A stretch of 64,000 nt of DNA from Phenylobacterium deserti (GCA_945874825.1 CAMCIK010000001.1:62001-126000); one strand, 5' to 3'; positions 8,790 to 18,371 are shown, counted from the stretch's first letter. Notes: generated by a model from the letters alone, not told the origin. Numbers and translations: made by a program.

Positions 8790-10976
8790 ATGCTGCGACG
8801 CCACCTTCTGACCCTCGCCCTGATCCTGGCCCTTCCCGCCGCCGCCCAGGCGGCCTCGGCGACGCCCTCGAAGGAGATGCTGGAATGGCGGGAAACCGCC
8901 CGGCGGGTCAGCATCGTCCGGGATGACTGGGGCATCGCCCACATCCGGGGCCGGACGGACGCCGACGCCGTCTTCGGGATGATCTATGCCCAGGCAGAAG
9001 ACGACTTTCCGCGCATCGAGACCAACTACCTGACGGCCATGGGACGCCTGTCCGAGGCCGAGGGTGAACGGGCCCTCATGCAGGACCTCCGCGCGCGCCT
9101 CTACACCGACCCCGAAACCCTCAAGGCCCTCTATGGCAAGAGCCCGCCCTGGCTGCGCAAGCTCATGGACGCCTGGGCGGATGGCCTGAACTACTACCTG
9201 GCCATGCATCCCCAGACCCGCCCCCGGGTCCTCAAGCGATTTGAGCCCTGGATGGCCCTCAGCTTCTCGGAGGGCAGCATTGGCGGGGACATCGAACGAA
9301 TCTCCCTGGACGGCCTCTCGGACCTGTACTCCGACCGGCCCCGGGTCCTGGCCAGCGCCGCGCCGGCCGGGCTCGAAGAGCCGCGCGGCTCCAATGGTAT
9401 CGCCGTCGGCCCCTCCCGGGCCTGGGGCGGGCGCCCCCTCCTGCTGATCAACCCCCACACAAGCTTCTATTTCCGGGCCGAGCAGCAGGTGACCTCCGAC
9501 GCCGGGCTCAATGTCTACGGCGCGGCGACCTGGGGACAGTTTTTCATCTACCAGGGCTTCAACCCCCGGGTGGGGTGGATGCACACCTCCAGCGGCGTGG
9601 ATTCCGTCGATGAGTTTGCGGTGCAGGTCTTCGAGAGGGGCGGCAAGCTGACCTATCGCTACGGTGCCGAGGAGCGGCCGATCGTCACCCGGCAGATCGC
9701 CATCCCCTGGCGGACGCCCCAGGGGGCCCTGGTGCAGAGCACCTTCCGGGTCCACTTCACCCACCAAGGGCCGGTCGTCCGGAAGGCGGGGGACCGGTGG
9801 ATCGCCTTCGCCATGATGAACCGGCCTGTCGAGGCGCTCAGCCAGTCCTTTCTCAGGACCCGGGCCCGTAACTTCGACGAGTTCATGAAGGCCGCCGCCC
9901 TGGCCGGGAATTCCTCGAACAATACCCTCTTCGCCGACGCGGACGGGGTGATCGCCTACCTGCACCCCCAGTTCGTCCCGAGGCGGGACAACCGCTTCGA
10001 CTATACCCGGCCGGTCGACGGGTCGGACCCCGCCACGGACTGGAAGGGCCTTCACGCCCTTTCCGAGCTGCCCAGCGTGCGCTCTCCCAGGACCGGTTGG
10101 GTCTACAACACCAACGACTGGCCCTGGACGGCAGCCGGGCCGGACAGTCCCCGGCGGGACCAGTTCCCGCGCTACATGGACACGGTCGGGCCCAACCCGC
10201 GCGGCGTGAACGCCGTGCAGCTGCTGGAGAACGGTCAGACCTTCACCCTCGACACCCTGGCCCAGGGTGCCTTCAACACCGCCCTGCCGGCCTTCGACCA
10301 GCTCCTGCCCGGCCTCATTGCCGCCTGGGACGCCAGCCCCGGCGCAGACCCACTTCGCCTGAAGCTGGCCGACGATATCCGCCTGCTTCGCAGCTGGAAC
10401 CGGCGCTGGTCCGGCCAGTCCGAGGCCCTGACCCTGGCCGTTTCCTGGGGCGACCTCCTCTGGCCGGAGGCCGAGGCCCTGGCGCGGGCCGAGGGGATCA
10501 CAGTCTGGGAGGCCCTGGCCAGCCGCGTCTCGCCTCGCCGCAAGCTGGAGGCCTTGTCCGAGGCCTCCGACCGCCTGCAGGCGGATTTCGGGACCCGGCA
10601 GGTGCCCTGGGGCGAGATCAACCGTTTCCAGCGGCGGACCGGTGACATCCAGCAGGCCTTCAGCGATGCGGTACCCAGCCTCGCGGCCCCCTTCCCCTCC
10701 GCCCGGTGGGGCACCCTGGCCTCATTCGGCGCCCGCCGGCCCGAGGGGCAGAAGAAGCTCTATGGTTCCAGCGGCAACAGCTTCGTGGCGGTGGTAGAGT
10801 TCGGGCCCCGGGTCCGGGCGCGGGCGGTCACGGCGGGCGGTGCCTCTAGCTCGCCCCTGTCCCGGCATTTCACCGACCAGGCGCCAAGGTACCTGAGCGG
10901 GGATCTCCGGCCGGTCTACTTCTGGCCAGACGAGATCAAGGGCCATGTGGAGCGCACCTACCGTCCTGGGCAGTAG
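8790..10976 (+). CDS. Penicillin acylase family (Ntn hydrolase), secreted
   Basis: Periplasmic amidohydrolase of the penicillin/acyl-homoserine-lactone acylase family, made as a self-cleaving precursor. A signal peptide is clear (MLRRHLLTLALILALPAAAQA). An alpha-chain region of about 180 residues precedes the sequence EEPRGSNGIAVGPS, where Ser201 would become the N-terminal nucleophile of the beta chain. Downstream are NPHTSFYF, NSSNNT and other beta-chain blocks. The length of 728 aa fits this family. The substrate (beta-lactam, acyl-homoserine lactone or another amide) cannot be told from sequence. Confidence 0.9.
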   Translation: MLRRHLLTLALILALPAAAQAASATPSKEMLEWRETARRVSIVRDDWGIAHIRGRTDADAVFGMIYAQAEDDFPRIETNYLTAMGRLSEAEGERALMQDLRARLYTDPETLKALYGKSPPWLRKLMDAWADGLNYYLAMHPQTRPRVLKRFEPWMALSFSEGSIGGDIERISLDGLSDLYSDRPRVLASAAPAGLEEPRGSNGIAVGPSRAWGGRPLLLINPHTSFYFRAEQQVTSDAGLNVYGAATWGQFFIYQGFNPRVGWMHTSSGVDSVDEFAVQVFERGGKLTYRYGAEERPIVTRQIAIPWRTPQGALVQSTFRVHFTHQGPVVRKAGDRWIAFAMMNRPVEALSQSFLRTRARNFDEFMKAAALAGNSSNNTLFADADGVIAYLHPQFVPRRDNRFDYTRPVDGSDPATDWKGLHALSELPSVRSPRTGWVYNTNDWPWTAAGPDSPRRDQFPRYMDTVGPNPRGVNAVQLLENGQTFTLDTLAQGAFNTALPAFDQLLPGLIAAWDASPGADPLRLKLADDIRLLRSWNRRWSGQSEALTLAVSWGDLLWPEAEALARAEGITVWEALASRVSPRRKLEALSEASDRLQADFGTRQVPWGEINRFQRRTGDIQQAFSDAVPSLAAPFPSARWGTLASFGARRPEGQKKLYGSSGNSFVAVVEFGPRVRARAVTAGGASSSPLSRHFTDQAPRYLSGDLRPVYFWPDEIKGHVERTYRPGQ

Positions 10977-11040
10977 CCCGCGCAGTTGCGCCTTCAGGCG
11001 CAATGGCCTATCGCCCAAGCCTCCAGAGCCCGGGACCGCC

Positions 11041-11847
11041 ATGGACGCTTCAGACCCCAAGCCAACCGCACGCACCCTCGAGGCCGTGCGCGCGCGCCTG
11101 GATGTCGTCGACCGGCGCCTGCTGGAGCTGATCGACGAACGGGCCGCCCTTGCCGGCGAAGTGGCCGCCGCCAAGGTTGCGGCGGGGGAATCCGGCCGGT
11201 TCGCCCTGCGTCCGACCCGGGAAGCCGAGGTCCTCCGCAATCTCCTCGCCCGTCCGCGCAAGGCCGCTACGCCTGGCCTGGTCGTCCGGATCTGGCGCGA
11301 GCTCATGAGCGACAGCCTGTCCCGCCAGGGCCCCTATCACCTGTCGGTCTTCGGCGGCGGGCAGGCTCCCGTGGTGCGCGAGGCCGCCCGGATGCGCTTT
11401 GGTGCCGCCCCGCCCCTGGCCGAGGTCGGACGCCCCGAGGAAGCCATCGCCGCGGCGCGCACCCCCGGCGGGGTCGCGATCCTGGCCCTGGACTCTCGGA
11501 CGCCCTGGTGGGGACGCCTGCTGGCGGATCCTACCCTCCGGGTCTTCGCCGCCCTGCCCTGCCTGACCGCCTGGGGACGCCCCGCCGCCCTCGCCGCCGC
11601 CGAGGTCGAGATCGGACCGACGGGGGGCGACCGCACCTACTGGGTCACCGACGCCCCCGGCCCTCCCGGCCGCCTCGTGGAGACCCTGAGCAAGGACGGG
11701 GTGGCCGCCGAGCTCCTGGGCGACGCCGGCGGCCTGCGACTTTTTGAGCTGGTAGGCTACTACCAGTCCAGCGACGAACGCCTGGCCCGGGCGCCTGGCC
11801 GGCTCACCGGCGTGATCGGCGCTGCCTCCGCCCCCCTGGATGCCTGA
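11041..11847 (+). CDS. Chorismate mutase (AroQ type) with C-terminal extension
   Basis: Converts chorismate to prephenate at the head of tyrosine/phenylalanine synthesis. Residues 10-95 match the all-helical AroQ domain (VRARLDVVDRRLLELIDERAALAGEVAAAK, then an R-x-x-R-E block and WRELMSDSLSRQ). The remaining 170 residues form a separate domain that I do not recognise; it lacks obvious prephenate dehydratase motifs. The frame is open to 10945, but the upstream part lies over the acylase stop, so the ATG at 11041 is used. It is the first gene of an operon with hisC and a prephenate dehydrogenase. Confidence 0.85.
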   Translation: MDASDPKPTARTLEAVRARLDVVDRRLLELIDERAALAGEVAAAKVAAGESGRFALRPTREAEVLRNLLARPRKAATPGLVVRIWRELMSDSLSRQGPYHLSVFGGGQAPVVREAARMRFGAAPPLAEVGRPEEAIAAARTPGGVAILALDSRTPWWGRLLADPTLRVFAALPCLTAWGRPAALAAAEVEIGPTGGDRTYWVTDAPGPPGRLVETLSKDGVAAELLGDAGGLRLFELVGYYQSSDERLARAPGRLTGVIGAASAPLDA

Positions 11848-11854
11848 GGTGCTC

Positions 11855-12955
11855 ATGCCCGACCGTCCCCAGCCCAAACCTGGCATCCTCGACATCTCGC
11901 CCTACAAGCCCGGCAAGGCCGCCGTGGAGGGCGTGGCCCACCCGCTCAAGCTGTCGGCGAACGAGAACATCCTGGGCTCAAGCCCGGAGGCCAAGGTGGC
12001 CTTCGCCTCAGCCATGGATGAACTGCACCTCTATCCGGACGGCCGCTGCAACGCCCTGCGCGAGGCGATCAGCGCCAGGTACGGCCTTGAACCCGAACGC
12101 CTGCTGTTCGGCTGCGGGTCCGACGAGATCTTCCAGCTGATCGGCCAGACCTTCATCCAGGCCGGTGATAACGCCGTCCAGGGCGAGCACGGCTTTGGTG
12201 CCTTCGCCATCGCCACCCGCGCCGCCGGCGGCGAGGTGCGCATGGCGACCGAGGTCAACTTGCGCGTAGACGTCGACGAACTGCTTGCCTGCGTGGATGA
12301 GCGGACCCGGATCGTCTGGGTCGCCAACCCCGCAAACCCGACGGGCACCCTGGTGGGCGGATCGGAGATTCGTCGCCTGCACGCCGGCCTGCCCGCCGAC
12401 GTCGTCCTGGTGCTGGACGGCGCCTATGCCGAGTTCGCCGACGATCCGGACTTCGAGGATGGGGTGGACCTGGTCCGCAACTTCTCCAACGTCATCATGA
12501 CGCGGACATTTTCCAAACTGCATGGCCTGGCGGCCCTGAGGGTGGGCTGGGCCTACATGCCGCAGGACATGGCCGACGCCATCGACCGGATCCGCCTGCC
12601 CTTCAACGTCTCGATCCCCGCCCAGCGCGCTGCCATCGCCGCCCTGGGGGACGAGGACTTCCAGGCACGATCCCTGGAACTTGTGCGGACCTGGCGGCCC
12701 TGGCTTTCGCAGCAACTGGGCGGGCTGGGGCTGGAGACGACCGCGTCCAGCGCCAACTTTGTCCTCGCCCGCTTTCCGAAGACGCCGGGCCGGACCGCCG
12801 CGGACGCCGACGCCTTCCTCTGCGCCCGGGGCCTGATCCCGAGGATGGTCGGGGGCTACGGCCTGCCCGACCACCTGCGCCTCACCATCGGCCTGGAAGA
12901 ACACAACCGGGCGGTGGTGGACGCCCTGACGGCCTTCATGGGGACACGCCCTTGA
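11855..12955 (+). CDS. hisC: Histidinol-phosphate (aromatic) aminotransferase
   Basis: PLP-dependent class I/II aminotransferase acting on imidazole-acetol phosphate and, given its neighbours, probably on prephenate or aromatic oxoacids as well. The PLP lysine is Lys221 in TFSKLHGLA. The blocks FGCGSDEI, ANPANPTG and DGAYAEF are seen, and the length of 366 aa is standard. The start at 11855 is chosen over ATG 11840 because a GAGGT Shine-Dalgarno lies just upstream of 11855. Its stop overlaps the TTG of the next gene. Confidence 0.92.
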   Translation: MPDRPQPKPGILDISPYKPGKAAVEGVAHPLKLSANENILGSSPEAKVAFASAMDELHLYPDGRCNALREAISARYGLEPERLLFGCGSDEIFQLIGQTFIQAGDNAVQGEHGFGAFAIATRAAGGEVRMATEVNLRVDVDELLACVDERTRIVWVANPANPTGTLVGGSEIRRLHAGLPADVVLVLDGAYAEFADDPDFEDGVDLVRNFSNVIMTRTFSKLHGLAALRVGWAYMPQDMADAIDRIRLPFNVSIPAQRAAIAALGDEDFQARSLELVRTWRPWLSQQLGGLGLETTASSANFVLARFPKTPGRTAADADAFLCARGLIPRMVGGYGLPDHLRLTIGLEEHNRAVVDALTAFMGTRP

Positions 12956-13893
12956 TCTATCCGAAGTTGGCGGTGATCGGCTGCGGCCTGATCGGATCCT
13001 CAGTGATCCGCGCCGCCCGCGCAGCCGGTGCCGTGGGCTCGGTGGCCGTCGGCGAAGCCAACCCGGCGCACCGGGCGCAGATCACTGCCCTGGGCTACGC
13101 TGACCTCGTCACCGGCGACATGGCCGAGGCGGTGGCGGACGCAGACCTGGTGGTCTTCGCCGTGCCGGTCCTGGCCATGGGCCCTGCGGCCATTGCGGCG
13201 GCGGCGGCACTGAAGCCGGGCACCACGGTCACCGACGTCGGCTCGGTCAAGGTCAGCGTGGGAGACGCCCTGCGCGCTGCGGTTCCAGCTTCGGTCTACG
13301 TCATCCCGGGACACCCCATCGCGGGCTCCGAGCAGTCCGGCCCCGCCTCGGGCTTTGCCGAACTGTTCCAGGGCCGCTGGGTGATCCTGACCCCGCAGGC
13401 GGACGACCGGCCCGAGTATGCGGACGCCACCCGCCAGCTCTCGGATTTCTGGAGTGCCCTTGGCGCCCAGGTGGACACCATGGACGCCGCCCACCACGAC
13501 CTCGTCCTGGCGGTCACCAGCCACCTGCCCCACCTGATTGCCTACAACATCGTCGGCACCGCCGCCGACATGGAGGAGGTTACCCGGGCCGAGGTGATGA
13601 AGTACTCCGCCGGCGGCTTCCGGGACTTCACCCGGATCGCCGCCTCGGATCCCACCATGTGGCGGGACATCTTCCTGGCGAACAAGGACGCTGTGCTCGA
13701 GATCCTGGGCCGTTTCACCGAGGACCTGCAGGCCCTCTCCCGCTCCATCCGCTGGGGCGAGGGCGACAAGCTGTTCGAGCTCTTCTCCCGCACCCGCGAC
13801 ATCCGCCAGGGCATCGTTGCTGCAGGCCAGGATAGCGCGGAGCCGAACTTCGGCCGGGACCGCCCGGCCTCCGACGGAGCCCCGAAACCATGA
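12952..13893 (+). CDS. tyrC: Prephenate/arogenate dehydrogenase
   Basis: Oxidative decarboxylation of prephenate or arogenate in tyrosine synthesis. The N-terminal NAD(P) Rossmann motif is VIGCGLIGSS, followed by the family blocks DVGSVK, PGHPIAGSEQSGP and VTSHLPHLIAY. The length of 313 aa is normal for the TyrA_c class without a mutase domain. The TTG start overlaps the hisC stop (TTGA). The ATG of the SMR gene overlaps the TGA here, so all four genes from 11041 to 14219 appear to form one transcript. Confidence 0.93.
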   Translation: MIYPKLAVIGCGLIGSSVIRAARAAGAVGSVAVGEANPAHRAQITALGYADLVTGDMAEAVADADLVVFAVPVLAMGPAAIAAAAALKPGTTVTDVGSVKVSVGDALRAAVPASVYVIPGHPIAGSEQSGPASGFAELFQGRWVILTPQADDRPEYADATRQLSDFWSALGAQVDTMDAAHHDLVLAVTSHLPHLIAYNIVGTAADMEEVTRAEVMKYSAGGFRDFTRIAASDPTMWRDIFLANKDAVLEILGRFTEDLQALSRSIRWGEGDKLFELFSRTRDIRQGIVAAGQDSAEPNFGRDRPASDGAPKP

Positions 13894-14219
13894 GTGGCTA
13901 TGCCTGGCTGGCCGGGGCCATCGCCACGGAGATCGTCAGCACCAGCCTCCTGAAGCTGTCCGATGGGTTCACCCGGCTCGTGCCCGGGGTCGGTGCCATC
14001 GCCCTGGTCGCGGCCTCCTTCTACTGCCTGGCCCAGGCGCAGAAGACGATTCCTCTGGGCATCGGCTATGCCATCTGGTCGGGGGTGGGCATCCTCGCCA
14101 TCACCGCCATCGGCTGGATCGGCTTCCGGCAGAAGCTCGACCTTCCCGCCATGGTCGGGATGGCGCTGATCCTCGCCGGCGTCCTGGTCATCCGCCTGTT
14201 ATCGCGCGCCGAAGCCTAG
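13890..14219 (+). CDS. Small multidrug resistance (SMR) family efflux protein
   Basis: Four-helix proton-coupled exporter of the EmrE/QacE/Gdx class in the inner membrane. The essential membrane glutamate is present (AIATEIVSTSLLK, Glu14), followed by the second-helix stretch IALVAASFYCLAQAQK, the GIGYAIWSGVG loop and the C-terminal helix LILAGVLVIRLLS. Length is 109 aa. Coupling to the tyrosine operon by a 4-bp overlap is a positional observation. Whether it exports drugs, guanidinium or a metabolite is open. Confidence 0.92.
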   Translation: MSGYAWLAGAIATEIVSTSLLKLSDGFTRLVPGVGAIALVAASFYCLAQAQKTIPLGIGYAIWSGVGILAITAIGWIGFRQKLDLPAMVGMALILAGVLVIRLLSRAEA

Positions 14220-14266
14220 ATCCTGTTCCGGTTCCGTTTCGCGCCTCCCTGGGCTAGTCCTTCAGG

Positions 14267-17050
14267 GTGAATCTCCCGCCCGCCCTCGTCGTCCTGCCCG
14301 GACCCAAGGCCGCCCTCGCCGGCGGGGGTCCAGTGCGCCTGCTCAGGCCGCCCGAAGCCCGCGACCTCTTTCGTTCACCGGAGATCCTGGTTGCGCACGC
14401 GGCCCTGACCGCCCGCAGGCTGGGCCTAGATCCGCCGCCCCGGTCGGCCCGGATGTTGGATGTGCTGGAGCTGTTCGCCTTCGTCCGCCCCGGCGCCTTC
14501 ACGGCCCCGTCGGCGGCAGGCCTGGCCCTCGCCCTTGGATGCCCTGAACCCTCCGGACCCCTCGAGATGGCGGAGGCCCTGTCCCAGGTCGTCGTTCGCC
14601 TGCTTGAGGAACTAGCCGAGAGCCCGACCCCCTCCCGGGAGGAGGCCCTGGCTTTGGCCGAGACCCTCGCCCGGGGCGGCTGGGCCTGGGGGCCTGCAAC
14701 GACGGAGGCCCTGCGCCGCCATCCGTCCAGCAACGCCTTCCGCAGTTCCGGTCTCGATGTCTGGTCCCGCCTGGCAGAGTGGGAGGATCAAGGCCCCTCA
14801 GGCGAGCCCGGGGACACCCCCATCAGCCCCGAGGCCGCCGTCCGCAGGCTGGGCGTCCTCTTGGGGCGGGCCCGCCTGGAGGAGGACCGGACGGCCCAGG
14901 CGGAATACGCTAGGGAAGCCGCCTTCATCTTCGAGCCTCGGGAGCGGGAAGGCAGCCCCCGCATGCTGCTGGCCGAGGCCGGCACGGGCGTGGGCAAGAC
15001 CCTGGGCTACCTGGCGCCCGCCTCAGCCTGGGCCGAGGTCAACGGCCCCTCCGTCTGGATCTCGACCTACACCCGGGCCCTCCAGAGGCAGATCGAGCGC
15101 GAGAGCGCGGTCCTCTTTCCCGACCCGGCCGAGCGAGCCCGCCGAGCCGTGGTGCGCAAAGGCCGCGAGAACTACCTCTGCCTATTGAACTTCCAGGACC
15201 TGTCCAACACCGCCCAGCTGGGCTCCGCCGACCAGATTGGCCTGGGCCTGACGGCGCGCTGGATCCGGGCGACCCGGGACGGAGACATGACCGGCGGGGA
15301 CTTCCCGGCCTGGCTGCCAGGCCTGTTCGCTGGACCCGCCGCCGGCCAGGCGACCGCATCCAACCTGGTCGACCGGCGGGGCGAGTGCATCCATGCGGGG
15401 TGCCCACACTATCGGACCTGCTTCGTCGAGAAGGCGATCCGCGCCTCGCGCCGGGCCGACATTGTCATCGCCAACCATGCCCTGGTCATGGCCCAGGCGG
15501 CCTTCGACGGGGCCAGGTCACGGCGGGGCGCGCCCGAGGATTCGGAGTCGACCCACCTGCGCCGGGTGATCTTCGACGAGGGGCATCATCTGTTCGATGC
15601 AGCGGACTCGGCGTTTTCCACCGCCCTGTCCGGGCAGGAGGCCGTGGAGCTGAGGCGCTGGATCCGGGGCTCGGAGCGGCGGGGCCGACGCGGTCGGGGA
15701 CTGGAGGCGCGGGTGGGCGACCTGGCCGGTGCAGATGGGCCCGCCCGGCAGGCCCTGGAGTCGGTGATCCACGCCGCGGGCCAGCTTCCCTCCGAAGGCT
15801 GGAGCGCGCGGATCTCCGCTGCTGACGGCGCGGGGGCCCAGGGTCCGCTCGAGGGCTTCCTGGCAGCCATGGGGGTCCAGCTCAGGGCCCGGGGCGACCC
15901 GGCCGACCCGGCCTGTGCGGCCCGGCCAGCCCTTCCGGAGGTCGTGGCGACGGCGCGGTCGGCCGCCGCCGCCCTGGCCGCGATCGAAGCGCCGCTCCTG
16001 GCCCTGACGCGCTCCCTCGAGGACCTGCTCGACCAGGGTGCCGAGACCCTGACCGGCGCCGAGCGGGGGCGGATCGAGGGCGTCCTGAGGGGACTGGACC
16101 GACGCGCCCGGATGACCTTGCCGGCGTGGAGGGGCATGCTGGCCACCCTCGAGGGCGAGCCGGAACCGGAGGGTGGGGATGGCACCGCTGCCAGCGATTT
16201 CGTCGACTGGTTCGAGGCGACGGTGATCGGGGGCCGGGCGGTCGACGCCGCCTTCCGCCGGCACTGGGTGGACCCGACCGAGCCCCTCGCCGGGACGGTG
16301 CTCGAGCCGGCCCACGGGGTCCTGGTCACCTCGGCCACCCTCACCGACGCGGCTGCAGAGGATCCCTTCGACCTGGCGGAACTTCGCTCGGGCGGCGGGC
16401 GGCTGGAGACCCCGCCCCGGCGCCTGCGGCTGGCCTCGCCCTTCGACTATGAGACCTGCGCCCGGGCCTTCGTGGTCACGGACGTGCGCAAGGATGATGC
16501 CCGGCAGGTGGCCGCAGCCATGCGAGAGTTGTTCCTGGCGGCTGGCGGGGGTGGGCTGGGCCTGTTCACGGCCATCCGCCGGCTGCGGGCCGTCCATGAG
16601 CTGATCGCCGCCCCTCTCGGCGACCGGGGACTCTCGCTCTACGCCCAGCATGTCGACCCGCTGGAGGTTGGCGCCCTGGTCGACATCTTCCGCGCCGAAG
16701 TCGATTCCTGCCTGTTGGGTACCGATGCCGTCCGCGACGGGGTCGACGTGCCGGGGCGCAGCCTGCGGCTTCTGGCCTTCGACCGGGCCCCCTGGCCCCG
16801 TCCCGACCTCCTGCACAAGGCCCGCCGCGCCCGCTTCGGGAACGGCTGGGATGACGCCATCGCCCGGGGCCGGATCGCCCAGGCCTTCGGCCGCCTGATC
16901 CGCCGCCAGGATGACAAGGGCGTCTTCGTCATGCTCGACTCCGCCACCCCCACGCGCCTGTTCGCCGCCCTGCCGGAGGGGGTGAAGGTCCGCCGCCTGA
17001 CCCTGGTGGAGGTCCTGGAGGCGACCCGGGACTTCCTGGCCGGCGGCTGA
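14267..17050 (+). CDS. DinG/XPD-family ATP-dependent DNA helicase
   Basis: Superfamily 2 helicase with an expected iron-sulfur cluster. After a 230-residue N-terminal region of unclear fold come Walker A (AEAGTGVGKT, about residue 243), a motif Ia block (WISTYTRALQRQ), four candidate cluster cysteines (YLCL, then CIHAGC and RTC), the DEGH motif II (VIFDEGHHLFDAAD), and C-terminal motif VI (GRIAQAFGRLIRR). At 927 aa it is longer than E. coli DinG. The start is GTG at 14267. The role is presumably DNA repair. Confidence 0.9.
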   Translation: MNLPPALVVLPGPKAALAGGGPVRLLRPPEARDLFRSPEILVAHAALTARRLGLDPPPRSARMLDVLELFAFVRPGAFTAPSAAGLALALGCPEPSGPLEMAEALSQVVVRLLEELAESPTPSREEALALAETLARGGWAWGPATTEALRRHPSSNAFRSSGLDVWSRLAEWEDQGPSGEPGDTPISPEAAVRRLGVLLGRARLEEDRTAQAEYAREAAFIFEPREREGSPRMLLAEAGTGVGKTLGYLAPASAWAEVNGPSVWISTYTRALQRQIERESAVLFPDPAERARRAVVRKGRENYLCLLNFQDLSNTAQLGSADQIGLGLTARWIRATRDGDMTGGDFPAWLPGLFAGPAAGQATASNLVDRRGECIHAGCPHYRTCFVEKAIRASRRADIVIANHALVMAQAAFDGARSRRGAPEDSESTHLRRVIFDEGHHLFDAADSAFSTALSGQEAVELRRWIRGSERRGRRGRGLEARVGDLAGADGPARQALESVIHAAGQLPSEGWSARISAADGAGAQGPLEGFLAAMGVQLRARGDPADPACAARPALPEVVATARSAAAALAAIEAPLLALTRSLEDLLDQGAETLTGAERGRIEGVLRGLDRRARMTLPAWRGMLATLEGEPEPEGGDGTAASDFVDWFEATVIGGRAVDAAFRRHWVDPTEPLAGTVLEPAHGVLVTSATLTDAAAEDPFDLAELRSGGGRLETPPRRLRLASPFDYETCARAFVVTDVRKDDARQVAAAMRELFLAAGGGGLGLFTAIRRLRAVHELIAAPLGDRGLSLYAQHVDPLEVGALVDIFRAEVDSCLLGTDAVRDGVDVPGRSLRLLAFDRAPWPRPDLLHKARRARFGNGWDDAIARGRIAQAFGRLIRRQDDKGVFVMLDSATPTRLFAALPEGVKVRRLTLVEVLEATRDFLAGG

Positions 17051-17103
17051 GCGCTGGACTCAGGCACCGCGCCTGCCCATGCTGGCGCAACGCGGGAGGA
17101 TGC

Positions 17104-17379
17104 ATGCTGCGACAGAAGGTGCTGGCGCTCTACCTGGCCAACTCGGCGCTGGATTCCGCCGTGGTCGGCTGGTCGCTGTTCGACGGGACCGGCGAGACCC
17201 GCCGGATGGCGGGGGACGAGGACCTTCCGCCCTATCCCACCGGCCTGCACGCCCTGCGCGACGGCTGGCGCCTGATCCAGGCCTCGCCGCTCCTGCCCCA
17301 CGCCCGGGGCGAGGAGTTTGACCTTGCCTACCTCAAGTACGAATTCCTGTTCGAACAGATCGTGGAGACCGGGGAATGA
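17104..17379 (+). CDS. Small unknown protein coupled to phyH
   Basis: The 91-aa product is soluble, with no signal peptide or membrane segment. Recognisable features are only a tryptophan-containing GWSLFDG block, the stretch YPTGLHALRDGW, and an acidic C-terminus (LKYEFLFEQIVETGE). A GGGAGGA ribosome-binding site lies just before ATG 17104, and the last codons overlap the phyH ATG by 4 bp. It is therefore very likely expressed and co-translated with the dioxygenase gene. I do not recognise the family; an accessory role for the dioxygenase is inference from coupling only. Confidence 0.72.
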   Translation: MLRQKVLALYLANSALDSAVVGWSLFDGTGETRRMAGDEDLPPYPTGLHALRDGWRLIQASPLLPHARGEEFDLAYLKYEFLFEQIVETGE

Positions 17380-18308
17380 ACGACCTGCCCCTCCTGTCGG
17401 CCGAGACCATGGCCAGCTTCGCCGCCCGCGGCTTCCTGCGCTTTGACGCCGCCGTCCCCGAGGACCTCAACCGCCAGTTCCTGGAGGAGATGGGCGACAT
17501 CGGCCCGCCCCGCCCTGGCCAGAAGATGAGGCGCACCTACGGCGAGATGCTGGCCCGGGCCGGCGTGCCGCAGACCCCGGCGGGGGTGCCCCTTACGCAG
17601 GCCTATCCCGAGGGCTCGGCCCTGAAGCGCCTGCTCGACCTGCCCCTGGTGGCGGGCGCGATCCGCAGCCTGGTGGGCGAGGACCCGGTCTTCGACCACC
17701 ATTTCCTGCACGTGACCTTCCCGCCCGCCTACCACGAGGCCAGCGGCGGCGAGAACGTCTCGCAGCACTATCACCAGGATTCCACCATCGACCCCCGGCG
17801 GGCCTTTGACATACAGATCATGTACTACCCGCACGCGGTGACCCGGGAGATGGGGGGCACCCGCTTCCTGCCCGGCAGCCACCTGCGCAAGGTCAGCGAG
17901 GCGGCCATCGCCCGCTATCAGAACATCCGCGGCCAGCAGCACATGGTCTGTGAAGGCGGGACCCTGCTCTTCCTGCACTCGGGCATCTGGCACGGGGGCG
18001 GGGTGAACGTGTCCGACCGTACACGGACCATGTTCAAGGTGCGCATCAACCCCTCGCGCTCCCAGGTCCGCCAGTTCGACGTCTCGACCCTGAAGGCCCA
18101 GGAGACCCAGCGCCCGATCTTCTATCTCAAGGGTGCCCTGCCGCCCTCGGTCGAACAGATCCTGATGACCCCCGAGCCCTGGCACGAGAACGACACCAGC
18201 CGGCTGGAGCTTTTGAACCGGGTTCGGCTCTGGCGCTACCTGACCGGCGACCCGAACTACGACGCCGACTACTGGGCGACCCGGATCGAGAACCTGGCAG
18301 ACGCCTGA
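17376..18308 (+). CDS. Phytanoyl-CoA dioxygenase (PhyH) family Fe(II)/2-oxoglutarate oxygenase
   Basis: Non-heme iron oxygenase. The HxD iron-binding pair is seen in HYHQDST, the distal histidine in HSGIWHGGGVN, and the 2-oxoglutarate-binding arginine in the nearby RTRTMFKVR stretch. Length is 310 aa. The substrate is not identifiable. The last 30 bases of the gene, including the stop codon, are duplicated exactly at 19749-19778, which marks the gene's 3' end as the insertion site of the AIPR unit. The reading frame is kept intact by this repeat. Confidence 0.9.
   Translation: MNDLPLLSAETMASFAARGFLRFDAAVPEDLNRQFLEEMGDIGPPRPGQKMRRTYGEMLARAGVPQTPAGVPLTQAYPEGSALKRLLDLPLVAGAIRSLVGEDPVFDHHFLHVTFPPAYHEASGGENVSQHYHQDSTIDPRRAFDIQIMYYPHAVTREMGGTRFLPGSHLRKVSEAAIARYQNIRGQQHMVCEGGTLLFLHSGIWHGGGVNVSDRTRTMFKVRINPSRSQVRQFDVSTLKAQETQRPIFYLKGALPPSVEQILMTPEPWHENDTSRLELLNRVRLWRYLTGDPNYDADYWATRIENLADA
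18279..18308 (+). repeat. Left 30-bp direct repeat (phyH 3' end; attL-like)
   Basis: These 30 bases, starting ACCCGGATCGAG and ending ACGCCTGA, are identical base by base to 19749-19778. They are the last ten codons of phyH including the TGA stop. The bases immediately outside differ on both sides (18278 G against 19748 C; 18309 C against 19779 G), so the match is exactly 30 bp. This is the layout of a site-specific insertion into the 3' end of a gene that rebuilds the gene. Confidence 0.9.
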
Positions 18309-18371
18309 CACCTTCTGAAACCATAGCGGCCACAGTAAACCACGACGATGCGAAGGGTCCCGAAAACTGGT

